From positions 372,001 through 436,000 of the forward strand of contig NZ_JARHUC010000004.1 in the NCBI RefSeq assembly GCF_029223255.1: a stretch of DNA of 64,000 nucleotides. Reading direction: 5' to 3'. The notes under the pieces were generated by a model. It was given only the letters and a program-made list of their open reading frames with translations. It was not told the DNA's origin and searched no databases. Positions 7,990 through 17,518 of this stretch are shown here, piece by piece. Made by a program: the position numbers and the translations under genes. Position 1 is the stretch's first letter. Every line of letters begins with the position of its first letter. The DNA is from Albimonas marina (GTDB lineage: Bacteria > Pseudomonadota > Alphaproteobacteria > Rhodobacterales > Rhodobacteraceae).

Positions 7990-8412
7990 ATGACCGACGG
8001 CGACGGAGCGACCCTCGCCTCGGGCCGACCGCCCCTGCGCGCCGTGCCGGCGCGCGCCCTGCCGCCCGTGCGCGCGGGACGCACCCGCGCCGCGGGCCCC
8101 TCGCGCCCGACCGGCGACCCCGACGGCGCGCTGGCGGTCAAGCCCTCGACCCGCCCGCAGCGGCCCTCGATGTACAAGGTCCTGCTGCTGAACGACGACT
8201 ACACCCCCATGGAGTTCGTGGTTCACGTGCTCGAGCGCTTCTTCGGCCTGCGGCACGAGAGCGCGGTGGAAATCATGCTGACCGTTCACCGCCGCGGCCT
8301 CGCCGTGGTGGGCGTGTTCTCCTTCGAGGTGGCCGAGACCAAGGTCACCCAGGTGATGGACTACGCCCAGCAGCACCAGCATCCCCTGCAGTGCACGATG
8401 GAGAAGGAGTGA
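7990..8412 (+). CDS. clpS: ATP-dependent Clp protease adaptor ClpS
   Basis: 140 residues. ClpS binds proteins with destabilising N-terminal residues and hands them to ClpA (N-end rule). The conserved core is [24 protein letters not shown], followed by [20 protein letters not shown] and a C-terminal [10 protein letters not shown]. The acidic NDD and the downstream hydrophobic pocket are intact. About 58 residues precede the core, longer than E. coli ClpS, and are Pro/Arg/Ala-rich. The ATG at 7990 is preferred because GGGACGAG lies just ahead and the -10 box at 7913 leaves a 65-base leader; ATG codons at 7927 and 7945 are in the same frame and would add up to 21 residues. clpA follows after 394 bases. 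Confidence 0.93.
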   Translation: MTDGDGATLASGRPPLRAVPARALPPVRAGRTRAAGPSRPTGDPDGALAVKPSTRPQRPSMYKVLLLNDDYTPMEFVVHVLERFFGLRHESAVEIMLTVHRRGLAVVGVFSFEVAETKVTQVMDYAQQHQHPLQCTMEKE

Positions 8413-8806
8413 CGGCGCCCCGCGCCCGGAACCCCTTGATCCGCCTTCCAGCCTGAGCCTGCGCGCCCCTCTTGCGCCCGCGCCCCCGGCCCCCCACATG
8501 CGCGCTTCCCTCCCGGCCGTCCCTCGGATCGGTTCCGGGGCCGGATGTTCCCGACGCGGAACCGCTCCCGCCCCGTCATGCTGCAACGCGGCGCCTTCGA
8601 CTTGGGCGTGACATGCCTGCCGCATGGGCGCCTTACGTTGCGTCGAACGCAAAAAAATGATCGCGCGCTAACCCGCCCTTGATCCGATGCTGACAAAGCC
8701 GAAGTTTAATGGTGCACTCAGGCTCTAGCCCGGGATCGAACCCTCGGGCGGGCCGGATCGCAGCCGCGCCCATGCGGGCGCGGGTCCAGGCGGAAAGGTG
8801 ACGCGC
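8413..8806. other. clpS-clpA spacer
   Basis: 394 bases without a supported gene. The 8630-8715 part is AT-richer and includes a small hairpin, TTGCGT-cga-ACGCAA (8636-8650), followed by A residues. The hexamers TTGATC (8679) and TTTAAT (8705) look promoter-like but are 20 bp apart. A separate clpA promoter is likely here but cannot be fixed. Confidence 0.4.
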
Positions 8807-11137
8807 ATGCCCTCGTTCTCGAAGACCCTTGAGGAAGCCATCCACTTCGCGCTGAGCCTCGCGAACGAGCGCAAGCACGAGCTGGCCACCCTCGAACACC
8901 TGCTGCTCGCCCTCATCGACGAACCCGACGCGGCCCGCGTGATGAAGGCCTGCGGCGTGAACCTCGACACCCTGCGCGAATCCCTGACCCGCTTCGTGGA
9001 CAACGAGCTCGAGGCGCTCGTCTCCGACGTCGACGGGTCCGAGGCCGCCCCCACCACCGGCTTCCAGCGCGTCATCCAGCGCGCCGCCATCCACGTGCAG
9101 TCCTCGGGGCGCACCGAGGTGACCGGCGCCAACGTGCTCGTCGCCATCTTCGCCGAGCGCGAGAGCCACGCCGCCTTCTTCCTGCAGGAGCAGGACATGA
9201 CCCGTTACGACGCGGTCAACTACATCTCCCACGGCGTCGCCAAGAACCCCGCCTACGGCGAGGCGCGCCCCGTGCGCGGCGCCGAGGACGAGAGCGAGCA
9301 GCCCTCCGCCTCCCGCAACGAGCCGGAGAAGGAGAAGGAGGAGACGGCGCTCGGCAAGTACTGCGTCAACCTCAACGTCAAGGCCCGCAAGGGCGACGTC
9401 GACCCGCTGATCGGGCGCGAGCACGAGGTCGAGCGCGCCATCCAGGTCCTCTGCCGCCGGCGCAAGAACAACCCGCTGCTGGTGGGCGACCCCGGCGTGG
9501 GCAAGACCGCCATCGCCGAGGGCCTCGCCAAGAAGATCGTCGACGGCCAGACCCCCGACGTGCTCGGCGGCTCCACCATCTTCTCGCTCGACATGGGCGC
9601 GCTGCTCGCCGGCACCCGCTATCGCGGCGACTTCGAGGAGCGTCTGAAAGCCGTCGTGAAGGAGCTCGAGGAGCATCCCGACGCGATCCTGTTCATCGAC
9701 GAGATCCACACCGTCATCGGCGCCGGCGCGACGTCGGGCGGCGCGATGGACGCCTCCAACCTGCTGAAGCCCGCGCTTCAGTCGGGCTCGCTGCGCTGCA
9801 TGGGATCCACCACCTACAAGGAGTTCCGCCAGCACTTCGAGAAGGACCGCGCCCTGTCCCGTCGCTTCCAGAAGATCGACGTGTACGAGCCGACGGTCGA
9901 GGACACGATCAAGATCCTCAAGGGCCTCAAGCCCTATTTCGAGGAGCATCACGACATCCGCTACACGCAGGAGGCGATCAAGACGGCCGTGGAGCTTTCC
10001 GCGCGCTACATCAACGACCGCAAGCTGCCGGACAAGGCCATCGACGTCATCGACGAGGCCGGCGCCTACCAGCACCTGCTGCCCGACTCCAAGCGCCGCA
10101 AGACGATCACCCCCAAGGAGATCGAGGACGTCGTCGCCAAGATCGCCCGCATCCCCCCGAAGTCCGTCTCCAAGGACGACGCCGAGACGCTGCGCGACCT
10201 GGAGGCGAGCCTCAAGCGCGTGGTCTTCGGCCAGGACGCGGCGATCGAGTCCCTCGCCTCGGCCATCAAGCTGAGCCGCGCGGGCCTGCGCGAGCCGGAG
10301 AAGCCCATCGGCAACTACCTGTTCGCGGGCCCGACCGGCGTCGGCAAGACCGAGGTCGCCAAGCAGCTCTCCGAGCAGCTTGGGGTGGAGCTGCTGCGCT
10401 TCGATATGTCCGAGTACATGGAGAAGCACTCGGTCTCCCGCCTGATCGGCGCGCCTCCGGGCTACGTCGGCTTCGACCAGGGCGGCCTGCTGACCGACGG
10501 CGTCGACCAGCACCCCCACTGCGTCCTGCTGCTGGACGAGATCGAGAAGGCGCATCCCGACGTCTTCAACATCCTCCTGCAGGTGATGGACCACGGGCGT
10601 CTGACCGACCACAACGGCAAGACGGTGGATTTCCGCAACGTGGTCCTGATCATGACCTCGAACGCGGGCGCCTCCGAGCTCGCCAAGGCCGCCATCGGCT
10701 TCGGCCGCGACCGGCGCGAGGGCGAGGACACGGCAGCGATCGAGCGGACCTTCACGCCGGAGTTCCGCAACCGTCTCGACGCGATCATCTCCTTCGGCGC
10801 GCTGCCCAAGGAGGTCATCCTCCAGGTGGTCGAGAAGTTCGTCCTCCAGCTCGAGGCCCAGCTCATGGACCGCGGCGTCTCGATCGAGCTCACCAAGCCG
10901 GCGGCCGAGTGGCTGGCCGAGAAGGGCTACGACGACCGCATGGGCGCGCGTCCCCTGGGCCGCGTGATCCAGGAGCACATCAAGAAGCCGCTGGCCGAGG
11001 AGCTGCTGTTCGGCAAGCTCACCAAGGGCGGCCTGGTGAAGGTGGCGATCAAGGACGGTCAGCTCGACCTCCAGATCTCCCAGCCCACCAAGGCTCTCTC
11101 CGGCGACAAGAAGCCCCCGCTCCTGACCGCCGAGTAA
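8807..11137 (+). CDS. clpA: ATP-dependent Clp protease ATP-binding subunit ClpA
   Basis: 776 residues. This is a ring ATPase that unfolds substrates for ClpP. The N domain (about 1-145) begins [16 protein letters not shown] and is the ClpS docking site. An acidic, charged linker (155-180) leads to the D1 AAA+ domain with Walker A GDPGVGKT (227-234) and Walker B ILFIDEIH. The D2 domain has GPTGVGKT and [16 protein letters not shown]. The C-terminal part retains the D2 small domain with IGFG, the ClpP-docking loop expected in ClpA. The start is the ATG at 8807, with GGAAAGG eight bases upstream; a GTG at 8798 is less likely. clpP is not in the window. It ends at a bidirectional terminator. Confidence 0.97.
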   Translation: MPSFSKTLEEAIHFALSLANERKHELATLEHLLLALIDEPDAARVMKACGVNLDTLRESLTRFVDNELEALVSDVDGSEAAPTTGFQRVIQRAAIHVQSSGRTEVTGANVLVAIFAERESHAAFFLQEQDMTRYDAVNYISHGVAKNPAYGEARPVRGAEDESEQPSASRNEPEKEKEETALGKYCVNLNVKARKGDVDPLIGREHEVERAIQVLCRRRKNNPLLVGDPGVGKTAIAEGLAKKIVDGQTPDVLGGSTIFSLDMGALLAGTRYRGDFEERLKAVVKELEEHPDAILFIDEIHTVIGAGATSGGAMDASNLLKPALQSGSLRCMGSTTYKEFRQHFEKDRALSRRFQKIDVYEPTVEDTIKILKGLKPYFEEHHDIRYTQEAIKTAVELSARYINDRKLPDKAIDVIDEAGAYQHLLPDSKRRKTITPKEIEDVVAKIARIPPKSVSKDDAETLRDLEASLKRVVFGQDAAIESLASAIKLSRAGLREPEKPIGNYLFAGPTGVGKTEVAKQLSEQLGVELLRFDMSEYMEKHSVSRLIGAPPGYVGFDQGGLLTDGVDQHPHCVLLLDEIEKAHPDVFNILLQVMDHGRLTDHNGKTVDFRNVVLIMTSNAGASELAKAAIGFGRDRREGEDTAAIERTFTPEFRNRLDAIISFGALPKEVILQVVEKFVLQLEAQLMDRGVSIELTKPAAEWLAEKGYDDRMGARPLGRVIQEHIKKPLAEELLFGKLTKGGLVKVAIKDGQLDLQISQPTKALSGDKKPPLLTAE

Positions 11138-11160
11138 GGCGCAGGCGCGAGCGAAACGAA

Positions 11161-11195
11161 AAAACGCCCGGCGGGTCCCCCGCCGGGCGCTTTGC
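11161..11195 (+). terminator. Bidirectional terminator between clpA and the AHSA1 gene
   Basis: An 11-bp perfect stem (11165-11175 with 11179-11189), loop TCC. The plus side is followed by CTTTG. The minus side is followed by a run of six T, so it serves the convergent minus-strand pair even better. Confidence 0.8.
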
Positions 11196-11241
11196 GTTCC
11201 CCGTAGGGGGCATTTCAATGCGCCCCCCGCTCCAGGCGCCC

Positions 11242-11715
11242 TCAATGCTTCTGCGCCAGATACGCCGCATACTGGTCCACGATCATCGCCGTGCCCCGCC
11301 GCCGGTCGGCCATGTCGGCCTCGGGGCTCACCATCTGGATCTGCTCCACGTAGGTGACCTCGCAGCCCTCCGGCACGTCCCGGAACGAGACGCCGGTCAG
11401 CGAGATCGAGTAGGGCGCCCCCTTCACCACCATTTCGAAGGCGTAGACCAGGCGCATCTCCGGCTCGATCAGGTGAAAGCGCGCCTCGTAGCGGGAGTTT
11501 CCGCCGCCCGGGAAGGCGCCGTGCAGGATCTCGGTTCCGCCGACGCGGAAGTCGACGCTGCGCTCCAGTTCCTCCATGCCCGGGCCGCCGAACCAGTTGC
11601 GGCGATGCTCCGCCTGCGTCCAGGCGGCCCAGCAGGTCGCCCGCCGGGCCTTGATGATGCGGGTCTCGACCATCGTCGCGTGCTCGATGGCGGCGGTCGT
11701 CTCGGTCAGGGTCAT
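11242..11715 (-). CDS. SRPBCC/AHSA1-domain protein
   Basis: 157 residues with the AHSA1 (activator of Hsp90 ATPase 1-like) START-type fold: VETRIIKARRATCWAAWTQ at the N-terminus, WFGGPGMEEL, and a C-terminal helix ending YAAYLAQKH. Such single-domain proteins form a hydrophobic ligand pocket and in bacteria are very often paired with an ArsR regulator, as here. Its ATG overlaps the stop of the ArsR gene (ATGA, 11712-11715), indicating translational coupling. The ligand is not known. It is not an Hsp90 co-chaperone by length or context. Confidence 0.88.
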   Translation of the reverse strand: MTLTETTAAIEHATMVETRIIKARRATCWAAWTQAEHRRNWFGGPGMEELERSVDFRVGGTEILHGAFPGGGNSRYEARFHLIEPEMRLVYAFEMVVKGAPYSISLTGVSFRDVPEGCEVTYVEQIQMVSPEADMADRRRGTAMIVDQYAAYLAQKH

Positions 11716-12062
11716 TCCGGGTCTCCTCGCTTGGCGTCCAGCGCCTCGGCATAGGCCGCGAAGCGGTCCAGCTGCGCCTTTACCTGCCGCCTGCGGGCGG
11801 CGAGCCAGTCCTCGACCTCCCCCAGCGCCTCCGCCTGCAGCCGGCAGCTGCGCACGCGGCCCACCTTCTCGGTGGCGACCAGCCCGCTCTCCTCGAGCAC
11901 CCGGAGGTGCTTGAGGAAGGCGGGCAGGCCCATCTCGAAGGGCGCGGCCAGCTCCGTCACGCTGGCCTCCCGCCGGTCGCACAGCCGCGCCACCACTGCC
12001 CGACGCGTGGGGTCGGACAGGGCGTGGAACGCCTGGTCGAGGGAAAGCGAATAGTGTTCCAT
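11712..12062 (-). CDS. ArsR-family winged-helix repressor
   Basis: 116 residues from ATG 12062 (MEHYSLSLDQAFHALSDPTRRAVV). The HTH region DPTRRAVVARL...EASVTELAAPFEMGLPAFLKHLRVLEESGLV is characteristic of the SdpR/AHSA1-partner subgroup of ArsR. There is no cysteine metal site, so regulation is probably not metal-dependent. An inverted repeat abutting the start codon (12063-12091) is the likely autoregulatory operator. An ATG at 12074 is in frame but would lie inside that operator. The downstream AHSA1 gene overlaps by four bases, forming a two-gene operon. Confidence 0.9.
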   Translation of the reverse strand: MEHYSLSLDQAFHALSDPTRRAVVARLCDRREASVTELAAPFEMGLPAFLKHLRVLEESGLVATEKVGRVRSCRLQAEALGEVEDWLAARRRQVKAQLDRFAAYAEALDAKRGDPE

Positions 12063-12091
12063 GTGGTGAACCATATTCGATAGTTCACCAC
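12063..12091 (-). promoter_or_regulatory. Candidate operator of the ArsR-AHSA1 operon
   Basis: Perfect 9-bp inverted repeat GTGGTGAAC-N11-GTTCACCAC immediately ahead of the ArsR start codon. The centre is AT-rich (ATATTCGATA), unlike the surroundings. Size, symmetry and position fit an ArsR-family binding site that also covers the promoter. Confidence 0.7.
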
Positions 12092-12137
12092 TTGGCAAGC
12101 TTTTCGACGCCCCGATCAGGCGCCCGCTCGCCCACAA

Positions 12138-12178
12138 CGCCGCGGATTAAATCAACCGAAGTGATTTAATCCGCGGCG
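12138..12178. promoter_or_regulatory. Perfect 17-bp palindrome between phhB and arsR
   Basis: Arms 12138-12154 and 12162-12178 match perfectly, with a 7-base spacer. The inner part (GATTAAATCA / TGATTTAATC) is AT-rich. On the minus strand the loop contains CTTCGG, so an RNA would form a very stable UUCG-capped hairpin 3' of phhB. No T run follows, so it may be an operator rather than an intrinsic terminator. Confidence 0.6.
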
Positions 12179-12253
12179 CGCACAAGCGGCGCATGTTCCA
12201 ATCTGGTGCAAACTTTGCGCTCCGACGCATCGGCGCCGGGCCGAGGAGGGGCG

Positions 12254-12550
12254 TCACCCCTCCATCTCATCCAGCGCCTGGGCCATCTTCACGTCGCGCT
12301 CGCTCAGGCCGCCGACGTCGTGGCTGGTCAGGGTGACCTCGACTTTGTTGTAGACGTTCGACCACTCGGGGTGATGGTCCATCTTCTCGGCGAGAAGCGC
12401 CACGCGGGTCATCCAGCCGAAGGCCTCGGAGAAATCCTGGAACTTGAAGGTCTTGGTCAGGGCGTCGCGGCCCTCGACCACGGCCCAGCCGCCGTCCTGG
12501 AGGGTGGCGAGGGTGGTTTCGCGGGTGTCCGGATCCAGCTTCTCGGGCAT
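12254..12550 (-). CDS. phhB: 4a-hydroxytetrahydrobiopterin dehydratase
   Basis: 98 residues. It dehydrates pterin-4a-carbinolamine, recycling the cofactor of phenylalanine hydroxylase; bacterial members also act in other pterin pathways. The signature [27 protein letters not shown] contains the catalytic histidines, and length is standard. Its start overlaps the stop of the upstream GNAT-fold gene (TGATG at 12548-12552), so the two are translationally coupled. No phenylalanine hydroxylase is nearby. Confidence 0.95.
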   Translation of the reverse strand: MPEKLDPDTRETTLATLQDGGWAVVEGRDALTKTFKFQDFSEAFGWMTRVALLAEKMDHHPEWSNVYNKVEVTLTSHDVGGLSERDVKMAQALDEMEG

Positions 12551-13755
12551 CAGTCGTGCTCCTCGATCTCTCGGGTCAGGTCGGACTTGCGGAACGGCGA
12601 GCGCTCGGACAGCCAGGCGATCTCGTCGCCCACCGCCTCGCGCTCGGCGTCCAGGTACTCGGCCACGGCGCGGCGGAAGTTCGGGTCCGCGATCCAGTGC
12701 AGCGAGTGCGTCTTCACCGGCAGGTAGCCGCGGGCGAGCTTGTGCTCACCCTGGGCGCCCGCCTCAACGGTTTCAAGGCCTTGCGCGATGGCGAAGTCGA
12801 TGGCCTGATAGTAACAGAGCTCGAAATGCAGGCAGGGGTGATGCTCGGTGCAGCCCCAGTAGCGCCCGAAGAGCGACCGCCTGCCGATGAAGTTCAGCGC
12901 CCCCGCCACCGGGCGCCCGTCGCGCTCGGCCAGCACCAGCAGGGTCTCGTCGCGCAGGCTCTCCTGCACCCGGTTGAAGAAGTCGCGCGTGAGGTAGGGC
13001 GAGCCCCATTTGCGGCTGCCGGTGTCCTGGTAGAAGCGCCAGAAGGCGTCCCAATGCTCCGGGCGCAGGTCGTCGCCGGTCAGGGCGCGGATGGTCAGGC
13101 CGGAGGCGGTGGCCTCCCGCCGCTCGCGCCGGATGTTCTTGCGCTTGCGGGAGCTGAGGTCCGCGAGGAATGCCTCGAAGTCGGCGTAGCCGCGGTTGCG
13201 CCAGTGGAACTGCTCGCCGGTGCGTTGCAGGAGGCCGATCTCCGCGCCCATCTCCCACTCCGCCTCGGTGCAGAAGGTGACGTGCAGGGAGGAGAGGCCG
13301 TTCGAGGCGGTCAGCTGCACCGCCCCCTGCACCAGCGCCGAGACGACGGCGGCCGGGGTCTCCCCCGGCGCCACCAGGAAGCGGCGCCCGGTGGCCGGCG
13401 TGAAGGGCACCGCGCCCTGGAGCTTGGGGTAGTAGTCGCCGCCCGCCCGCTCGTAGGCATGGGCCCAGGAATGGTCGAAGACGTATTCCCCCTGGCTGTG
13501 CCCCTTGGCGTAGAGGGGCATGACCCCGATCACCCGCTCCCCCAGGCGCGCCACGAGGTGCCGCGGCGCCCAGCCCGAGCCTCGCCCGACCGAGCGGCTG
13601 TCCTCCAGCGCCTTGAGGAAGCGATGGGTCAGGAACGGGTTCTCGGGCGGCTGGCCGGGGGCGCCCTCGGGGTCGGCGCAGCGGTCCCAGTCCTGGGCGT
13701 CGATCTCGTCGATCGAGGTCAGGGCCGTGATCTCGACGACCTCGGATCCGTCCAT
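12550..13755 (-). CDS. GNAT-fold protein of the COG3146 (DUF482) family
   Basis: 401 residues. The sequence matches the family annotated as peptidoglycan-biosynthesis-like or GNAT N-acetyltransferase: [19 protein letters not shown] near the N-terminus, then [26 protein letters not shown], and the C-terminal half with [19 protein letters not shown] and [34 protein letters not shown]. The tandem GNAT arrangement recalls FemAB/MprF aminoacyltransferase domains. Substrate and reaction are not established for the family. It is a cytoplasmic protein with no signal peptide. It is the first gene of a pair with phhB. Confidence 0.85.
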   Translation of the reverse strand: MDGSEVVEITALTSIDEIDAQDWDRCADPEGAPGQPPENPFLTHRFLKALEDSRSVGRGSGWAPRHLVARLGERVIGVMPLYAKGHSQGEYVFDHSWAHAYERAGGDYYPKLQGAVPFTPATGRRFLVAPGETPAAVVSALVQGAVQLTASNGLSSLHVTFCTEAEWEMGAEIGLLQRTGEQFHWRNRGYADFEAFLADLSSRKRKNIRRERREATASGLTIRALTGDDLRPEHWDAFWRFYQDTGSRKWGSPYLTRDFFNRVQESLRDETLLVLAERDGRPVAGALNFIGRRSLFGRYWGCTEHHPCLHFELCYYQAIDFAIAQGLETVEAGAQGEHKLARGYLPVKTHSLHWIADPNFRRAVAEYLDAEREAVGDEIAWLSERSPFRKSDLTREIEEHD

Positions 13756-13900
13756 GGGGAAGCCTCCCGCGGTTGCGTGCGTAACAGGATGGGGAGCGGC
13801 GCGGGCCGGTCAATGCCCGGCGCGGCGCGATGCAGGGTCGCGGGGACGCGGTCCGGCGCCGGCGGCCATCCGGGGGAGGAGCGCGTCCGGGCGCGCCCGC

Positions 13901-14668
13901 TCAGGGCCGGTAGCCCTCGAAGGTGACGTTGTCGACATGGCGGCGGGCGGCGGCGTCGTCTTCCGGGCTGCGGGTGGTCCAGCACAGGACCGGCAGGCCC
14001 GCGGCGCGCAGGGCCGTCGTTCGCGCGGTCGGCAGGTCCTTCCAGTGGTAGGAGCAGAAGCCGCAGCCCGACGCCTCGAAGGTCGAGAGGGCGGAGAGGT
14101 CGGCGCGCGCCTGCGCCGACAGGCCCCGCCCGTCCGCGTCCCGGTCCCAGTCCATCGAGACGAGGCCGCGCGGGATCGCGGGGGCGTGCACATGAAACCA
14201 GGCGACGGCGCGGGGATCGAAGCTCATCACCGCAACGGGGCCGCCGCCGGCGGCGAGGTGGGCCGCGATCAGCTCGGCGGCGCGGGCCTCCAGCGGGCCG
14301 ACGCCGACGCTCTCGTGCTGGCGCTTGATCTCCACCAGCAGGGGGGCGTCGTGGGCGGCCTCCAGCGCCTGCGCGAAGGTGGGGATGCGCGCCTCGGGCG
14401 CGGCGCCGACCAAGGGCAGGGCGCCGAGCTCCGCCGCCTCGCGCTCGCGCACGGGGCCCGAGGCGGCGGTCAGCCGGTCGAGGTCGTCGTCGTGGAAGCA
14501 CATCGCCTCGCCGTCGGCGGAGATCTGCAGGTCGATCTCGCAGCCGTAGCCCGCGGCAGCCGCGGCGCGGATCGCGGGCAGGGAGTTCTCGATCACCCCC
14601 GCGGCGCGATCGTGCAGGCCGCGGTGGGCGATGGGACGGTCGAGGAAGCCGGGGGGCAGGGCGGGCAT
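13901..14668 (-). CDS. Glycerophosphodiester phosphodiesterase family protein
   Basis: 255 residues from ATG 14668 (MPALPPGFLDRPIAHRG). It is a GDPD TIM barrel hydrolysing glycerophosphodiesters to glycerol-3-phosphate and alcohol. The active-site residues are in place: AHRG, ENSLPAIRAA, the metal-binding CEIDLQ and FHDDDLDRLTAASG. No signal peptide is present, so it is a cytoplasmic UgpQ-like form. The frame stays open for 80 codons further upstream, but that part is low-complexity. It lies downstream of ridA on the same strand, separated by about 250 bases containing a long GC palindrome. Confidence 0.9.
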   Translation of the reverse strand: MPALPPGFLDRPIAHRGLHDRAAGVIENSLPAIRAAAAAGYGCEIDLQISADGEAMCFHDDDLDRLTAASGPVREREAAELGALPLVGAAPEARIPTFAQALEAAHDAPLLVEIKRQHESVGVGPLEARAAELIAAHLAAGGGPVAVMSFDPRAVAWFHVHAPAIPRGLVSMDWDRDADGRGLSAQARADLSALSTFEASGCGFCSYHWKDLPTARTTALRAAGLPVLCWTTRSPEDDAAARRHVDNVTFEGYRP

Positions 14669-14883
14669 CCGGAAGCTCCGTCGGGATCGGAAGGGAGAGC
14701 GGAAGAGACGGCGGCGGGCGCCGGCCCTCGAACCGGCGCCGGGCTCTGGCGCGGGCCCGGGCGCAGGGCCTGCAGCCCGCGCCCGCCGCCCCCCGGGACC
14801 GCCGGGGCGGGCGGGCGGGAGGCGGGCCCGGGGGGCGGCGCGACGCCCGTCTTCGGGCGTCGCCCGGCGGAGACGCGCAGAGT

Positions 14884-14909
14884 CCCCGGCCGGGCGCGCC
14901 CGGCCGGGG
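14884..14909. repeat. Perfect 26-bp GC palindrome
   Basis: A fully self-complementary 26-bp sequence of only G and C just after the ridA stop codon on the minus strand. It may act as an intrinsic stop without a T run, or simply reflect base composition. Confidence 0.45.
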
Positions 14910-14920
14910 CCCCGCACGCG

Positions 14921-15385
14921 TCAGGCGATCTCGAAGATCGCCTCGATCTCGCAGGCCACGCCGAAGGGCAGGTTGGCCACGCCGAAGGCCGAGCGCGCGT
15001 GCACGCCGGCCTCGCCGAACACCTCGCCCAGCAGCTCCGAGCAGCCGTTGATCACCTTGGGGTGGTCGGGGAAGTCGGGGGTGGAGTTCACCAGGCCCAT
15101 CAGCTTCACCACCCGCACCACGCGGTCCAGGTCGCCGTCGCAGGCGGCCTTGGCCTGGGCGATCAGCGACAGGGCGCAGGTCTTGGCGGCCTCGTAGCCC
15201 GCGGCCACGTCCATGTCCTGGCCCAGCTTGCCCTTCACCAGCCCGTCGGGGCCCTGGCTGACCTGGCCCGAGACGAACACCAGGTTCCCGGTCTTCACGA
15301 AGGGCGTGTAGGCCGCGGCGGGCACGGGCGGGTTGGGCAGGGTGATGCCGAGCTCGGCGAGGCGGGCGTCGATCTTGCCGGTCAT
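14921..15385 (-). CDS. RidA/YjgF-family protein
   Basis: 154 residues, with ATG 15385 preceded by GGAAAGGACC. The YjgF/YER057c/UK114 fold is shown by VKTGNLVFVSGQVSQGPDGL, CALSLIAQAKAACDGDLDRVVRVVKLMGLVNSTPDFPDHPKVINGCSELL and VANLPFGVACEIEAIFEI. True RidA removes reactive enamine/imine intermediates and needs an arginine near the C-terminal part of the site. Here the equivalent stretch reads ARSAFGVANLPFGV, with R preceding SAFGV, close to the RidA-4/5-type longer subfamily, so deaminase activity is uncertain. It follows the type I secretion adaptor gene by 44 bases on the same strand and may be co-transcribed. Confidence 0.88.
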   Translation of the reverse strand: MTGKIDARLAELGITLPNPPVPAAAYTPFVKTGNLVFVSGQVSQGPDGLVKGKLGQDMDVAAGYEAAKTCALSLIAQAKAACDGDLDRVVRVVKLMGLVNSTPDFPDHPKVINGCSELLGEVFGEAGVHARSAFGVANLPFGVACEIEAIFEIA

Positions 15386-15429
15386 GGAGGTCCTTTCCGG
15401 GGTTCGGCCCGGGGAGGACCCCCGGGCGG

Positions 15430-17511
15430 TCATTCCTCGCGCATCGAGTGGGCGAAGTAGTCCATGAAGGGCTTGACCAGGTAGTTCAGCGGCGAGCGGT
15501 CGTAGGTGCGGATGAACGCCTCGACCGGCATGCCGGGGACCAGGGTCTTGCCCTCGAGCTTCTTCTCCTCGCCCTCGTTCAACGCGAGCTCGATCGGGAA
15601 GTAATGGATGCCGGTCCGCTCGTCCACGATCGCGTCGGCCGAGACCTTCACCACGTGCCCGTCGATCTCGGGCGTGGTGCGCGCGGCGAAGGCGGGGAAG
15701 CGCACCGTCGCCTCCTGGCCGGGGAACACCTCGTCCACGTGCTGGGGGTCGATGCGGGCGTTGAACACGAACTTGGCGTCGGTGGGCACCAGGTACATGA
15801 TCGGTTCGGCCGGGGTGAGCACCGCCTGCTGGGCGAAGACCTTGGAGTTGAAGACCGTGCCCGAGATCGGGGCGCGCACCTCCATCCGCGACAGACGCTC
15901 CTTCAGGGAGGCCAGCTGCTCGCGCACCTGGTTCTCCTGGTACTGGATGTCGCGCATCTGGGTGATCGCCTCTTCCTGGCGCTGGGTCTTGGCCTGGATG
16001 ATCTGGATCTCGATCTCGGTGGCGCGGCCCTGGTATTCGGCGACGGCGGCGGTCAGCTCGCCGATCTGGCCTTCCAGGCGGGCCTGCTCGCGCTGCAGGG
16101 CGAGGACGCGGTTCAGCTGGGCCAGGCCCTGGTCGAACAGCTTCTGCTGGCCTGCGAGCTCCTGCTGGATCAGCTCGTCCTGGCGGCGCAGGGCGGAGAT
16201 CTGGGCCTCGGCGCCCTCGACCTGGCGTTCGATCTGGCCCTGGCGCTCGCCCAGCTGCTTGACCTGCTCGTTCAGGGTGCGCAGGCGCGCGTCGAACAGC
16301 GAGGTCTGGCCCTCGACCATGCGCTGCACGTCGTCGTCGGTCTTGGCCTTCTCCAGAAGCCGCTCGTCGAACCGGATGGCGTCCCAGTCGTACTGCTCGG
16401 CCTCCAGCCGGTTGCGGCGGGCGACGAGCTCCCAGTACTGGTCCTCGAGGATCACGGCCTCGGAGCGGGCCAGCGTGTCGTCGAAGCGCAGCAGCACGTC
16501 GCCGGCCTGCACGCGGTCGCCGTCGCGGACCATGATCTCGCCGACCACGCCGCCGTCGGGATGCTGGACGACCTGCTCGCGCGTCTCCACGTCGACCTCG
16601 CCCGAGGCGATGATCGCGCCGGAGATGTTGGCGAAGGCCGCCCAGGCGCCGAAGCCGCCGACCAGCAGAAGCAGGCCCACGAAGCCGATGATCAGCGCCT
16701 TGCGGGCCGAGAAGCGGTCGGCCGCCTCGGCCGGGCCCAGGGGCGCGGAGGGGCCGCCGGTGCGCGGCTTCGCGGGCACGCCGCCGCCCGCGCCGCCGCC
16801 GCCGGGGGCGGGCGTGGGGGCGGGGGTCTTCGGCGTCGCGGGCAGGTCGGCCGCGTCCTCGGACTTCGCCTCGGGCGAGGCGACGGGGGGGCGGGAGGGC
16901 AGGGACATCGAGGGCAGGGTCCCTTTGCGTCGGGTCAGCACCGCCTGGCCCGCCGCGGCGGCCGCGGCGGAGGCCGCGTCGGGCGCCGCTTCGGCCTGGG
17001 GCTGGGGCCGGGATTGGGGCCGAGGCTCGGGACCGGGCCGCGCGGTCGGGGGCGTCTCCGTCTTCGGGGCGGACGCGGTCGTCGGAGCGGCGGGCGCGGC
17101 GGAAGTCGGCGCGGAGGTCGTCGCGCCGGGGCGCTGCTCGGCCCCGGCGCGCGCGGCGCGGGCGGCGTCCAGCCGGGCGCGGGCGGCGGCGAGCGCCGCG
17201 GGGTCCGGCGGCGGCGCGGCGCGGGAGCCGGCGGGCGCCGGCTGGGACGAGCTGGACGGCGACGGGGCCGGCTGCCCGGGCGTCGCGGCCGCGGCCTGCG
17301 GCGGCTCGGCGGGCGCGCCTTCCGCGGCGGGCGGGGCGGCGGGGTCGTCCACCGTCTCGGCGTCCACGGCGTCGTCGTGGCGATGCAGCGGCGGGTGCGA
17401 CGCGGCGGGCGGGTCGATCGTCTCGGCGAACACGTTGAACGGCGCGGGCTCCTGCGCCCGCTTCGGGTCGCCGGTCTCTCGCCGGCGGTCGTCGCCCTGC
17501 ATCTCGGTCAT
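15430..17511 (-). CDS. Type I secretion membrane-fusion protein (HlyD/PrsE-like) with long disordered N-terminus
   Basis: 693 residues. Residues 1-265 are Pro/Ala/Ser/Thr-rich and presumably disordered in the cytoplasm. A single transmembrane helix follows (about 271-293, [19 protein letters not shown]). The periplasmic part has the lipoyl/barrel-sandwich [20 protein letters not shown], a long coiled coil (Glu/Gln-rich, about 370-540) and the C-terminal beta-barrel with [14 protein letters not shown]. The adaptor bridges the ABC exporter to a TolC-like outer-membrane channel. Usual family length is about 430-480, so the extension is exceptional. It starts 8 bases after the ABC gene's stop, so both form one operon. 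No TolC gene is in the window. Confidence 0.92.
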   Translation of the reverse strand: MTEMQGDDRRRETGDPKRAQEPAPFNVFAETIDPPAASHPPLHRHDDAVDAETVDDPAAPPAAEGAPAEPPQAAAATPGQPAPSPSSSSQPAPAGSRAAPPPDPAALAAARARLDAARAARAGAEQRPGATTSAPTSAAPAAPTTASAPKTETPPTARPGPEPRPQSRPQPQAEAAPDAASAAAAAAGQAVLTRRKGTLPSMSLPSRPPVASPEAKSEDAADLPATPKTPAPTPAPGGGGAGGGVPAKPRTGGPSAPLGPAEAADRFSARKALIIGFVGLLLLVGGFGAWAAFANISGAIIASGEVDVETREQVVQHPDGGVVGEIMVRDGDRVQAGDVLLRFDDTLARSEAVILEDQYWELVARRNRLEAEQYDWDAIRFDERLLEKAKTDDDVQRMVEGQTSLFDARLRTLNEQVKQLGERQGQIERQVEGAEAQISALRRQDELIQQELAGQQKLFDQGLAQLNRVLALQREQARLEGQIGELTAAVAEYQGRATEIEIQIIQAKTQRQEEAITQMRDIQYQENQVREQLASLKERLSRMEVRAPISGTVFNSKVFAQQAVLTPAEPIMYLVPTDAKFVFNARIDPQHVDEVFPGQEATVRFPAFAARTTPEIDGHVVKVSADAIVDERTGIHYFPIELALNEGEEKKLEGKTLVPGMPVEAFIRTYDRSPLNYLVKPFMDYFAHSMREE

Positions 17512-17518
17512 GCTCGCG

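Noticed and set aside
8679-8710. clpA promoter TTGATC/TTTAAT
   Set aside because: Spacer of 20 bp is too long for a sigma70 promoter and no RpoH -10 is found.
8731-8750. tRNA-like T-arm (GGGATCGAACCC type) on the minus strand
   Set aside because: No 5-bp T-stem, anticodon arm or acceptor stem can be drawn around it.
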